Positions 52,396 through 64,000 of a stretch of DNA of 64,000 bases are shown one piece after another. Numbering within the stretch: position 1 is the first letter of the stretch; the number at the start of each line of letters is the position of its first letter. Position numbers and translations under genes: made by a program. The DNA lies in NCBI GenBank assembly GCA_945859605.1, contig OX243814.1:25588686-25652685 (forward strand). Direction: 5' to 3'. The DNA comes from Lumbricus rubellus. Lineage: Eukaryota > Annelida > Clitellata > Crassiclitellata > Lumbricidae. The notes below the pieces were generated by a model. It made no database searches. It saw nothing but the letters and a program-made list of their open reading frames with translations, and was not told the DNA's origin.

Positions 52396-53762
52396 ATCAA
52401 ACAAGATGCAAAGAGTTTCAAGTTGAAGTCACTGTATATAACAACATCCAGCAAAATTGAACACTGCAAAGTCAAAATACAGAAACAGATGAGCAACAAT
52501 GCATTTCATCAACTGTTAAAGCACATACATATATAACAATCTATCAACACTTCTGTAGAACTTCAAGTGATGAACAAAGGCACTTCTCTCTAAAGGAGGT
52601 TAGAGTTCCAAGTTACACAAAGATCAGAATGCTGGATTTTATACATGCAAACCTTGTAAGCTGACTTCAATGCCCTTAAGTGACTGCAAAATGAGCAAAT
52701 TTTGGCACTTCAAAGTCAAAAGACAGAGACAGGTACAGTCAGATAACACATTTCATGCACTGTTGTTGTTGGATTTTCCCTTATAAGACATTAAACTGTG
52801 TTATCAACAGTACTCCATTATGCCATGTATCCAATTTAACTCTTAATAGTTTTCTTGGCTTCGACCGCATTCTATAATAGGGCTTTTGTATATTTTCAGC
52901 GTTTTCGAGATTCGGGTTTCGAGTTGACCAAAGAGAGGGGAGTGGATGGATCAGGAAAAACAGTGTTTAAGTTTCGAACTGTGGAGATATAGCGAGAGGT
53001 GCAGTTTTGTTGAGTTCGTATGAACCTACAACCTTTTTAAAGTGCGTTATTCTTACCACGGCTATTAAATTTGAAACAACTTCTTTTCTTCTGCACTTTC
53101 TTCTTAACTTGTAAACATAATTATAATAATAAAATCAAAACCACCGCCATGCAAAATTATTGTAGATGTCGCTACGAATTCATTATATTCTTATATAACG
53201 CCGTACTTTTAACTTAGCGCTAAATTAAAACATCGTCATGTAAGCTGAAAAATTTAATAACAGCTCATTGAAAAATTATTAAACATGTGTTGCTGTGATT
53301 ACGTGAGTTTAAATATTCAACAACCTTTCAAAATGTGTGTTACTATTACGATGTTATTTTAAAATAAAAATTGGAAAGTCTGGAATTACTTAAGCATGCT
53401 CGCACCACATCAGAATTTCATCGCAGTAGACAAAGACACAACTTAGATGCAAGCTCCAAGAAACGATAATATTTGATAACTTCTATAAAAAAAGTATAAG
53501 TTACTGCTCTCGTAATAATTTATAGTCTTAACATGAATCAGATAAATTATTATAAGTTTTACATAATATGTTATGTTCTACAAAAAAGCTGCATTCGTCA
53601 GATGGCGAGACCGACTATTAACCTTTTTTCGGACGATATTTGGGGAAATTTTACTGGATGGTTTTGATTTTATGTTACGAATCGCTGCAATTCTTCAAAA
53701 GCTTGAATGCTGGAAGTTCACGAAATCTGCCGTATTTAGAAATCAGTTAATATTAATGCATT
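52396..53762. promoter_or_regulatory. Divergent spacer between RBBP8 and CZIB; probable shared promoter region
   Basis: The RBBP8 start (52395, minus) and the candidate CZIB first exon (about 53763, plus) point away from each other across 1.4 kb. No TATA box or obvious CpG island is visible. The spacer is AT-rich and contains no repeat that I recognise. Promoter activity is inferred from gene arrangement only. Confidence 0.4.
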
Positions 53763-56700
53763 ATGGTAAGGTTTACGTATTGAAAGCTTGCATACGAATT
53801 TTGTAAACAGTTAACTGCGTGCTTGTATTTATACGTGTAGTGGTGGTCAATAAAGATTGATTGATTGACTGATGTTAAAATGGTGAAAGGTAGCACTTGA
53901 CGATTATTGCACACCTGTACGTCATCAGCACATAGCTGACCCAAGACCGAATTTGTTGTAAGGAGAGAGGCAAGTCCAGAAGTGTAAATTATATAAAGAA
54001 TGGGCCAAGAACAGATCCTGGCGCAGGCCGTATTGTGGACCTAGTAGAACCATGGACCAGTGGACCACTCAAAGGAAACGGTCATGTGAAAAAGAGGCTA
54101 TACATTCAAGAATAAATTATGCTAAGAAAGGTGATGATGGAAGTTTGGATGTGTTGTCTAGAGTTTCCAACTCTGGAGAGCCCCCCCCCCTCGAACCCAG
54201 TGCAACCAGTTGTATTTAGTATTGGATTTTGTGCATGAATTAATTTTTAGGTTGTTTTACGTCTTCAGAAACTTGGGCTTCAAATATCAGCTGTGCTGGA
54301 AAATGTGACTAGCCTGAAACCAGAAGGTGATGACTTCAGATGGTATCTTAAGGTATTTGTGGCTCTACCTTCCAAAACAGTTTGGCAAGGCATTTTGTGT
54401 TTTGCCTTTGCATTTTTATACATGTATTGTATATTTAAATTATGACATGTAAAACAGAGATCAATATTTTCATGTACAAAACTGAAATTGCTCTGTTAAG
54501 TTAAATATATTTTGTTATCAATGCCTAGAATATTTTGGCTCATTATAGTACTGCCACAGTGAACATATGAAGTTTTAAAGGTTTTTGCGTAATTTAAGTT
54601 CTTTTTTAACTCTTCAGGAAGCTCTTTCGAAACAACATTATTTTGTGAATTATGTTAAGCCTTTATAAACAAAACTCTGTGAAGCCTATCAAACGATGTG
54701 TGTATTACATTTTCACAGACCTTTGAAGGTGCTTTATTACTATCCAAATACACGTTTATACTAGTCTGATTTTCAAGACTTTTCTATTCTTTTAAATCAT
54801 CAGACAAGTCATACAAGACTTTTATGACAGGTCATTTGATTATATATTTCTTGATCATTGCTGTGTCGCATCGTCTCCGTCAACAAACCCGCAACCCCTT
54901 GTGCTAATCTTGTGGGGCTGCTGTGGTGTAGTGATGGGTTCGGTGCCTTGGAGTCAGAGGGTTTCAGGTTCAAACACACTTCAAGCTGCCGTGTAGGGAC
55001 CTTGAGCAAGTTCTTCACTCTGATGCAGTGTCCACGCTGTAGTCAGGAGCACCCTTGAGTAGAGAGCTTGAAGGGGCGCTGTAGCAAATGCGTGAAATGA
55101 ATAAAAAGTTAAAATAAAACAGGCTACTTGTATCATTATTTTTTAAATGAGGTTGCAGTTGATCAGTTATGTTCTATGGATTGTGCATATTTTATTATTC
55201 AGCTCAAATGCTCGAACTGCGGAGATGAAACTGAAGAGCTTGTCTATCTTAGTCTGTCGGTAAGAATAAATTGTCTCTTCTCAATTCTTCGTATTTGATA
55301 CTATTTTCTACTTCATGTCACATTTACGTAAATGATTGATTATTTCCAGTGTTTAGGCATCTATTTCAAGTTGTAATGTTGATTTAATATTTATTGGAAT
55401 ATATTTGGTTTGGCAGGACCAGTGTGTGTTCATTTTAACTGAACCAATTTCCTGCCAAATCTTAAAGGTCTTATTGTGGCCTTAGCCAGGTATTTGTTGT
55501 GGTGTTAGTCTATGTTACACCTGAGGGTTAAAATGTAATTTCTTATCAATCACTGAAGAAGAGTTAACGTGTGAACATGAATTTTGTGTAGAAATTAAGT
55601 AACATATTGAGCAAGTCTATGGAATTTAATCTTGCTCATCGCAAAATGTTGTCATAATACTTCAATGTTTTAAATAAATGCAGCTAGCAATTTTAAGAGA
55701 AATCAAATATGGTACTATTGGTGTTTCTGCATTCTTATTTGTTATTTATTATCAGAGCACATGGTGGTTGTAAAATGTGATTGTGCAATGAAATGGTTTG
55801 CCATGTTTAATATCTGCAAAAATAACTAATGAGAAAATTGTAACTTTAATTTAACTTTTTTTAACTTTTTGTATTGGACAAATACTGATTCCCCAAGTTT
55901 CAGCCACTTTAATTAGTGCACCTATAAATGATGCAACTTTACACCTAGGTCTTAGGTGTGTTTCGCCTGCTCAAAAAGTGTTGTGATGTCGTACTTTTAC
56001 TCCTTTGGCATTTAATGGGTTGAAGATTTGAGGCTTTTCCCACGTTGTTTTTGCTTACATTACTGCATTTTGCATATGTTAGGAGAGTCAGCCGTTGAAA
56101 GGAGGACGTGGCCACGCAAGTCTTGTCATCAAATGCAAACTCTGTGTCCGAGAGAACTCAATCGGTAATTGAATGTTTATCTGTCTGTCTGTCTTTCGGC
56201 CTGTCTATCTGCCTGCCTGCCTGTCTGTATGTCTGTCTGTTTGTCTATCTATCTATCTATGCCTCTTCAAGATAACTGTTCTCGACCCAGACACAGCCAA
56301 AGAGGAAAGCCTTGAGTAGTTTATAAAAAGAGTTGGGCAAGTCCCATGGAAGGGAATGCAGGCCATAGGGAAGGCTGTTCCAGACAGAGGGACCCACAAT
56401 CGAGAAAACCTTATTCTGTCTGATGGCTGTGCAATGTGCTAGAGGCTGAGCACAGAGAGTGGCAACCAGAGCATGTAGTCGCCCTCTTAAAGTCTTTGGT
56501 AATTTATCAAAGGTTATTCTGATGCTGGTCTATTGGTAATTGCTGAAGTTGAGGATGCAACTGTTATTATGTATCTTATTTATTGATATTGCTGAATGTA
56601 GGCCTGGTCAGTTCATGTAATCTTGGTACACAAAATTAAGCTAGATGCTGTTGTAAAGCACTGGACATCTGTAGTTTGAACTGTGACATGACTGTTTTCA

Positions 56701-58632
56701 TTACATATTGTTGCACATTGTCTCATCCACAACAGCCTCTGTAAGGGTTGGCTGCTAGATCAGTCTGAGCCACTCTGAGGACCTTGTGACTTGATGCATT
56801 GAATGCCAGGCACAACTTTGAAAGCTTATTTTGGTGAAGGTCTTTGCCATTTTCCATCATGTGAGTTTGACGGAGACGAAGTGAACTGCGTTGACCTATA
56901 ACACCTTTGAGGTTCTTCTTAGCTGTAGATGTAGATTCCTGGCTTTTGTGACCAACTGTCAATCTGAATCACAACTGCCATCACTGCTATCATCAGCTAC
57001 TGGTACACCTGAACTAATTGAGTTCTCAGTTATTTTCAACAGGTGATTTAAACAAAGGTGTGCTAACAATTACTATTTTTATTTCAGACATCATAAGAGA
57101 AAGCATTGCTTCGTACAGCGATGAAGACTCGCCGAACTTCAAGACCATTGTTGTCTTTGATTGTCGAGGTGTAGAGGCGATAGAATACGATGCACGAGTG
57201 AGGATAATTTATTCTTCGTTCTTCATGTTTTCTAATATAATGCTATGCAAGGTTTATGTTGCACGTTTTAGTAATAGGCTCGTGCTATATCTGCGTCCGT
57301 AGTTTGGATGCTTGTTTCTAAAGTGTGTTGTTTTTGATCTGACAGTTAATGCAAATGTGAATTTTGCAGAACAGCTCTTTGGGATTTATAATGTGACCTA
57401 GTACATTGCTCGTGAATTATTTCTGTCTTACATGTGTCAGTGGTACCTCTTTTAGATATCTGAATTCAGTTAAATACCTTTTTAATGAATTTAACTTCAT
57501 TAAGTTGGTGAAATGCTGCCGTTTTTTGAGGTGTATAAACGTATTAAATGTTGCTATAATAAGTATCTGATTGTGTTTCATTATAACTGCTTCGTTATAC
57601 AACATTTTTTAGAAAAGTGGACTACTGTTTATTCTGACGACCTTTTCTTTCATGTACTTAAATTTAAATCCTTTGGCATTCTGATTTTAATTAACTATGA
57701 TGTGCTGCTTAGGTTGGCTGGATTGCTGAAGGTTCAGAATCGGGTACAAAATTTGAAGAGGTTGATTTATCGCAGAAGGTAAGTTTGATGTGCACAGGAA
57801 TGTTATGAATATATCTTTGCTTTTAAACTTTGGACAGAAAATTATTTGCCTTGCTGCAGCTTATATCGTGAGGCTGCTAGTCTGTGATCAGTTGTTTGCA
57901 GTAATCTCGATTGAGTTGTACATGCTCGAAGAACCGTATATGCATAGACCTTGTATCAAAGAGATGGTGTATATGGTAATTATTATGGTTTGCAATATGA
58001 TGATGAGGATGATGATGATGACGACAACAACGAAACCAGCAATTTCGAAAGAGCCATAACACACAAAGTCTAGCAATTGTACTAGAGATACTTATTTTGG
58101 TGATACAGTTTTGCAAATGCCAATGATGACATGCGTACCTTGGAGACTTCTCAGTCAATGAAAATCGCTTTAATAGATGTGTGGTGTTACTGTGTTGTGC
58201 CACTCAACTGTTTGACAAATCAGATTGGCAAATGTTGCGAAAAGTGGTTAGTGCAGCGGTACGATAAGGATTTTCCATAGATCACATTTGTGCCATGTAA
58301 TTACTAATTATGCTTCAAATAGGATTCTGGGTTGCAGCCATATTTTACCTTAATTTGCATTATATTGTTGTAGTGAGGGCTCGTGTACAACTGCACAATG
58401 TACATACATGTACATGTTATACATATTACAAACATATTTGAATATGAATATTTAAATTTGGTTAATTAAGCACCACTAAGAGTCCTTTAGTAAATTGTAT
58501 GATGGTAATTTAAAATAAATATGCCTGATCTGTTTTATGTGTTATTTTGTTTAGGAATGGTATGACTTTGATGAAACAGCAAAGCAGCCAGTTAGTGTAA
58601 CTGATTTTAAACACCAGTTCGTACGAGTTTAG
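53763..58632 (+). CDS. CZIB: CZIB (C1orf123-type CXXC zinc-binding protein) orthologue
   Basis: Supported exons: 54269-54352, 55203-55259, 56083-56164, 57088-57197, 57713-57778, 58555-58632, together 158 residues in one frame; human CZIB has 160. Conserved blocks: VLENVTSLKPEGDDFRWYLK, the first zinc pair CSNC, PLKGGRGHASLVIKCKLC (second pair CKLC) then ENSI, FKTIVVFDCRGVE, WIAEGSESGTKF, EWYDFDE, and the C-terminus HQFVRV. The four cysteines are those that bind zinc in the family; cellular function is poorly known. The start codon is not in the first clear exon, whose acceptor is CTTCAG|AAA. The best candidate is an ATG at 53763-53765 directly followed by a strong donor (ATG|GTAAGG), giving M-KLGLQ. 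That first exon is uncertain (confidence about 0.35); the rest is firm. Confidence 0.93.
53990..54170. repeat. Old interspersed repeat upstream of CZIB exon 2
   Basis: GAATGGGCCAAGAACAGATCC and nearby phrases match the same dispersed family as 19960-20110. It lies in the presumed first intron of CZIB. Confidence 0.4.
54917..55095 (+). repeat. tRNA-derived SINE (family 1), copy in a CZIB intron
   Basis: The A box GTGGTGTAGTGATGG, the B box GGTTCAAAC and the shared body are on the plus strand, ending in GAATAAAAAG. It is the only plus-strand copy of the five. Confidence 0.75.
56175..56258 (+). repeat. CTGT/CTAT tetranucleotide repeat beside a CZIB exon
   Basis: CTGTCTGT, CTGCCTGC and CTATCTAT blocks start about 10 bp after the donor of the exon ending at 56164. 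Confidence 0.9.
56265..56500. repeat. Old interspersed repeat in a CZIB intron
   Basis: The stretch containing GGCTGTTCCAGACAGAGGG has the same order of phrases as 11790-12000 (GAAGCTAGTTCCACAGTGCAG), suggesting one dispersed family. The copies are strongly diverged. Confidence 0.45.
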
Positions 58633-58839
58633 AAGAAGAAATCATCTACTGACAGTTGCATCCGGACAAGATTATTCGTGTACTTGAACTGCGAAATGCT
58701 CGAATATGAAAACTCGTCCACACACGAGAGACGCTGTGGAGACAGAATCAAGTGTATCTTCGACAAGCAGAATTGCGGTGGAATTTTAAAGTTGATTTTA
58801 AAATGACTTGTAAATCCCCAGTGTATGTGTGTCAAGTCT

Positions 58840-58909
58840 TTAACCCTTTAAAGACAAACTGCATTGGTTTCCCATACATATGAGTACATGCTATGTGTTG
58901 AAGGGTTAA
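58840..58909. mobile_element. 70-bp TTAA-flanked MITE downstream of CZIB
   Basis: TTAACCCTTTAA and TTGAAGGGTTAA form the ends. The middle matches the 62730-62799 copy when inverted (shared blocks GCATGTACT, GGGAAA and AATGCAG). It lies 207 bp after the CZIB stop, probably in the 3' UTR. Confidence 0.65.
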
Positions 58910-61900
58910 TTTTTAAACGACTCCTGCTTGATAGAACGAAGAGTTAACCTGCCTCTGAATACATGGTTCTGTGATAGACGACGCTTTAAATGTTTTCATA
59001 TACATTGCGATGAAAGTTGAAACATCCAAGCTATATTTTTGCTAATAATACTAGTAAACTATAATCCGTTCTATGCTCACTTGCTGTAGGCTACCCTGTT
59101 ACTGGGCCTGGTGGTTCACGGCAGGCTAGAATAGTGCTGATCAACATTTTTGACACCAGAGGGCCACACAAGTAAACTTGAAAGCAACAACTAAAATTTA
59201 TTTAAAATTATTGACTGCATCAAAATTTTGCATGCATCAATGAATAATAATTACATGTATGTATATATGTATGCAATGCGGCATACTTTATAATAGTTCA
59301 GCACCAAATAAGTTAAAGTTATGAATGAATAGCTTTGCAAGTAGGCTAGTGAATGTCTTTTACTTCAATTTTACAGAAATTGCAAAAACTGAGCAAGCTT
59401 AGGTGGGTCATTCAAAATCAGACCATGGGCTGCATTATGGACAGCACGGGTCAAAGCAGGTAGTAGTTCCCATGCTGAGCCATGTACTGCTGAACAAATC
59501 TCTGATCAGAGCAGTGAATAAAAAAATTAACATGCTGAAATATTAATTCAATAACAGCCTTAGCATCAGACTCTGCACAGGTAATATATTTTTGCTGCAC
59601 AAACTATCTTCAAACATCTATCAAGATGGCACCTCTACAACTGCATCGGAAACAGCAAATTTCATTTCCACACGCTTCAATAAACATCTCGGACACGCAT
59701 TGCCATGTGACATTGCATTAAAACAGTTTTGCAAGAATAAGAACTGCGATAAATAGTATACTAGATAATTATAGTACTCTACAGGAACACACGGATGGAA
59801 TGTGTGTTATCACAAGACAGGCATACTATTAAAACATCTTTAAATTAGCCCAGAAACACTGTACCTTACAAGCACAGTTGTAAAAAAAACAGTTCCCTAA
59901 ACAAAAACAGTATGCACAGAGCCAAGTTATTCATATTCACAACAGAGCTTTGGGTACATGCCACCATTTAGTACAGTACTGTAGTACAGGTTCGAGGTAC
60001 TTTACGTTACAATTCACATAATATTATGGAAGAGTATCACCAGACAAAATTTGCAGTAATTAATAAGTTAGATTGCAACTGATATGTTGAAACTGTGATT
60101 GGATCACTGAGGTATAGAAACGCACAATACGAATCTACGTGGACCAAAACTATAATATTTAAAGTTGATGATGACAAAGCAGATTATTCAAAGTGAATAA
60201 CCTTCAAAGTGTGGCAGTTACTCAAAACTCTGACTGTAGGCTGATGCAGTATAATAGAAAAATTAATTTAAATTACAGTCAATAAATTTATATGAAATTC
60301 AGTCTGTAATTAATATTAAATACAGATGGAAGTTTAGTACATAAACAGCAAATAAGGCTTGAATCTATACACTAAATGCTTAAAATCGTCAGCCACACTG
60401 AAAAATTGAAAGTACTGCATAAAAATAGTGCATCTTCTTTAACAGGTGTAAAAAGTGTAGAAAATATAACACCAAAAGTACGCTGTGCTAGGTTTGAGAT
60501 TTTATACAACGTACGTGCATAGAGGCATACCTTTGCAAATTACTTGATGTTTTCATTAATGCTAATTTTCTACAAACATTTCAACACTTTAGTTGCAAAT
60601 TGCAGCAGTCAGTGTTAACAGTGAAAGCATTGATCATAATCTTTAACACAACAAGAAAAATGGAGAACCATTAACGAAGAAGTTGACATGCATGTCGTAG
60701 AAGCTATGAAATAAAACCCTGTTGATAACCGTTTCCAAATGCATAAATGTAACGTGAATATTATCTTCCAGACAAATGTGTTCTATTTGGCAAGTTTAGC
60801 GTGAGTTACAAATTATGGTTTCAATTTCACTATAAATGCAAATTGATAATTTTCTTTGTTCATTTAGCTTTTCATGAACTTTGCAACTCTTCTGAGTTAG
60901 TTTGTTTGTAGCATCCCATTTTCTTCCAGTCTTTCCCTTCTATGATCACATTTGCTAAACCAAAAAAGGGGAACTACCAATTGTGTACCGTAGTTGTAAA
61001 TGCTTACAGAATAGAAGCATGTGTTACAAGCTCAGTCTATAATGCAGATGTTACCAGCTGTGTATAAACAGTTTTTAAAAATACCAGGAGTGGCTCCTGA
61101 AAGAGTGGATTCCTTTAAGAAATTTCTTGCAAGTTTCAAATTATTTGAAGTAAAATTACTGTCAAAATGTATAATTATGGTACTCCACTCAACCTTCCAA
61201 TCAGCTGGTTGCATTGGTAAAATGAGTAGTAGGATGTCATGGGTGCCCTGCTGGCTGCCAACAGTTAAATTCGACTCCTGTAATACCATGCTGTAACAAC
61301 AGCTTAAGATGTACATCACTGGCGCTTTCTGCATTGTCTCAGTGTCAAATTAAACAAAGATTATTATTATTATGTTAAAATGACTAAGAATGAAGCTAGA
61401 ATCCTCAGACAGCTGTTAAGAATCACTGTCTCTAGACCAAAATGAAGGATTACATCCCCCAAAATTATAACAGTCAAGCAATAAGCATGGTGATGCAAAG
61501 ACACAGATTGCAGAAGCATCAAGTAATGGAACTAAATTTGTTTATGAAAACTTGCTTGAAGCCCTTACTATGTGAATATTTTGGTAGACTTAAACACATA
61601 CTCTCCACACTGTGAGCCAATTGCTCAACAAATCAGCAACAGCTTAGGATATACATCAGCTGCTACTTTCCGGTATAACACGACCAATTATAAGTTTCCT
61701 TGCTTCAGCTCTAAGTCATGGTCTGGCAGCAAAGATCTGTTAATATTCTTACTTCCATATTTAGTGACGATAATAGAGACGTTCAGAGTTCAGACCAACT
61801 GCAGAAGTACAGATAAAAGCACAAGACATATAAGATAATAAACTAGACAAGCGGTTAAAGAAGAAAAATGCCAGAACCAGTCATTCACAAAGCTGAACAG

Positions 61901-62729
61901 AAGACTAGAATCTTTTGTGAGATGAATTGTAACTACAGTCTAGTGTTCAGACTCATTGCCAATCAAATATTGGAAACATTTCTACTAAAAGAGAAGAAAT
62001 TCAGTTGGTAATGATATTAAAATCCTCGGAGATGCATGGCACAGAGAAACTCCAACAAATTTACAATAAGAAACTAAAAGATTTCAACCTGCAAAGTAGG
62101 ACGCAAGGCAAATTCCAAGCACAAATGACAAAATGCACTAACCACAAATTTTTCATTAAATATCTCGGTTCCTGTCAATTTGTTAAGCATGTCTTAAATT
62201 TTTTTTAAAAACCATTCATGAAAGTATTGAACATGCAAAAACTGTACATCTAACACTCATCAAAAACAGTAAAAAATGAAGCAGAAAATGGCACTGAATA
62301 AAAACCCTAAAATAGTAGAAAAGCACAATTCTTTACCGATTTCTAAGACTTTTACCCAGGCCACTAGTGATCCAAAGATATATAACACAATAACACAATG
62401 TCATGCTTATTTCCCCGAGTCAGCCTCAATAAATGACCATTTGCTTTAACTCTCAAATAAATTATTAGAATCTTTCAAATGACATCCAATCCTTTAGCAG
62501 TGGTCATAGCAGTAAGAAATTCTTATCAATGGACATTCCTTACATCGTTTTAAGACTTGAAGCAGATAAAGTGACCCTAAGCTAGTCTTGAGTTAAACAA
62601 GGTTTCATATGTTTTACATCTCACATGACACAAGCACAAAATCAAAGATGAACACCACAACTTCCGTCACTCTAAAGTCTGATAAATTGCAATCATAACC
62701 TATAAATTATCAACAGTAATTACCGTTCT

Positions 62730-62799
62730 TTAACCCTTTACTGACGAGCATGTACTAAATGTACTGGGAAATTAATGCAGCTCATCACCAGAGCGTTAA
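62730..62799. mobile_element. 70-bp TTAA-flanked MITE, diverged copy
   Basis: It starts TTAACCCTTTACTGACGAGC and ends in a decayed inverse (GCTCATCACCAGAGCGTTAA). It has the same length and middle as 58840-58909, in opposite orientation. Confidence 0.6.
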
Positions 62800-63389
62800 A
62801 CATCTCTGCTAGAAATTGCTCCTTAAGATCAACAGTAAAACAAAAACAGTACAGCTTCTCTACAGACCTAATGGTCCAAATGGGTGCACACATGATTTAA
62901 CCAGTACAGTGTGTCTCAATTACTGTTGGGGTCAATTTCTATAGATCTGTGAACTCTGCTTATATATAGGCAGACTGGGGTACATGAGAAACTCTACCAC
63001 CCAAATATACCAGGCACCCAAAATATGTCAACAGTGACTCCTTCAAATCCAATCTATACACGTTGACACTCAAGTGTATAAACCCCAACGAAAAACAAAG
63101 ATTAGTACAAATTGCAAGATGTTGTATGGTGACACTTGCACAGTGTTGCCAAAATCTAAGCTCTGAAGATATAATTAATAAATTAGTTAGATATACTAGT
63201 TAATATTATATATATTATTACATATAGGTATATTATATATATAATATACTTCTAACTGGTAATCCCTCCTCCTCATTTTCTTTCCTCAAAACTTATTTCT
63301 TCTCTCATGGCCTTGCACACTGGGAGTGCCTCTGAACAGTCCACCCTAGTAGAGGCGCTTTATAAATGTTTTAAGACAATACAATATGT

Positions 63390-63425
63390 CTTTGAAGGTG
63401 TCTGCTCCAGCAGACACCTTCAAAG
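63390..63425. repeat. Perfect 17-bp hairpin with 2-base loop
   Basis: The arm CTTTGAAGGTGTCTGCT, loop CC and the exact reverse complement follow each other. No T-run or gene end nearby explains it. Confidence 0.9.
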
Positions 63426-64000
63426 TCTATTGTGACTCATGCTATTAAATTCATCTTAAACATTGCTAAGTATATCTCCTGCATAATCTATTTTTGTGCA
63501 TATGATACAGTCACATAAAAATTACAGTCCAATTGTTTAAGCCTCCACAAAAGTCGGTCCTATGGCTAAAGCTACATCTGACTTTCACATAAAACCATAT
63601 GATTCATAGTACCCCCACAAAAGAGGAAAGAAGACAATGGTTTAATGTGAAAATTGTTTGCCATAGAATTCATAATGATGCTGATCACATTAATTATGAT
63701 TGTTATCAGTATAAATTATTGCAATCTGCACCATAATGCCTGTCAACATGCTGGCAAACCACATCCTGCACGTGATAGCTTGACAGCTGAAGCAAGCTAA
63801 ATGTATTAAAAAAGTGTGGAAGTATCATTTGCTAGCACCATAAGAAAAGGAACATCATGGTGATACAAAAAATTATGAGAAACACCCTTTATACTAATTA
63901 TATAAACTCTGTATTAAATATTCAACACAAGAAGTGTAGTAAGCAACACAATGTGCAGTTTACAGCTTGACCAAAATACCAAACCACTGCATCAGGACTA

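Larger units (their letters stand above)
58910..64000. other. Gene-free right end
   Basis: AT-rich sequence with short open frames that match nothing I recognise. It includes a 70-bp MITE, a hairpin, a 22-bp AT-only palindrome near 63230, and AATAAA at 59517 that could serve CZIB. It may be part of a long intron or UTR of a gene beyond the window. Confidence 0.55.

Noticed and set aside
53573..53806. 77-residue open frame upstream of CZIB
   Set aside because: It does not splice in frame to the conserved CZIB exons and has no family similarity.

Overview
This window is animal nuclear DNA: multi-exon genes with GT-AG introns, tRNA-derived SINEs, several classes of cut-and-paste transposon and one intact-looking LTR retrotransposon. 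The LTR element has the Gmr1 domain order (integrase before reverse transcriptase), a group first described from deuterostomes, and the motif AGGCCTA is frequent. I read the source as a marine invertebrate, probably a deuterostome such as an echinoderm or hemichordate. That assignment is an inference; the four protein-coding genes do not settle it.

Layout. (1) 1-22796, plus strand: the 3' part of a giant collagen-like gene. Sixteen exons encode about 1,010 Gly-X-Y triplets, then a helical linker, one transmembrane segment and an acidic tail of about 150 residues. The 5' end lies outside the window. (2) 27990-33082, plus: a six-exon YIPF4 orthologue (Golgi five-span membrane protein, 289 aa). 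(3) 36881-52395, minus: a ten-exon RBBP8/CtIP orthologue (DNA-end resection factor, 902 aa), tail-to-tail with YIPF4. (4) 53.8-58.6 kb, plus: a CZIB (C1orf123-type zinc-binding protein) orthologue, head-to-head with RBBP8, so the two may share a divergent promoter region. (5) 58.6-64 kb: no gene recognised.

Mobile DNA fills introns and spacers. The largest insertion is a 6.5 kb Gmr1-like Ty3/gypsy element (41280-47817) in RBBP8 intron 6, in the same orientation as the gene, with two apparently identical 510-bp LTRs and a 5-bp ATTAC target duplication, so it is young. RBBP8 intron 7 holds a hAT element nested inside another hAT element. Other elements include a 1.08 kb TTAA-flanked piggyBac-like element carrying a GAY microsatellite and eight TGACGTCA palindromes, three 70-bp elements with matching TTAACCCTTTA-type ends, a deletion derivative of a mariner element, several hAT MITEs, a G-rich MITE, at least five copies of one tRNA-derived SINE, one copy of a second SINE, and 5'-truncated LINEs.

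The most novel object is the collagen. Known vertebrate transmembrane collagens carry the membrane span at the N-terminal side. Here the span is at the C-terminal side of a helix roughly three times the length of a fibrillar collagen helix. The helix carries about 45 RGD triplets and ends, next to the membrane, in a Gly-X-Thr section with aromatic X residues.
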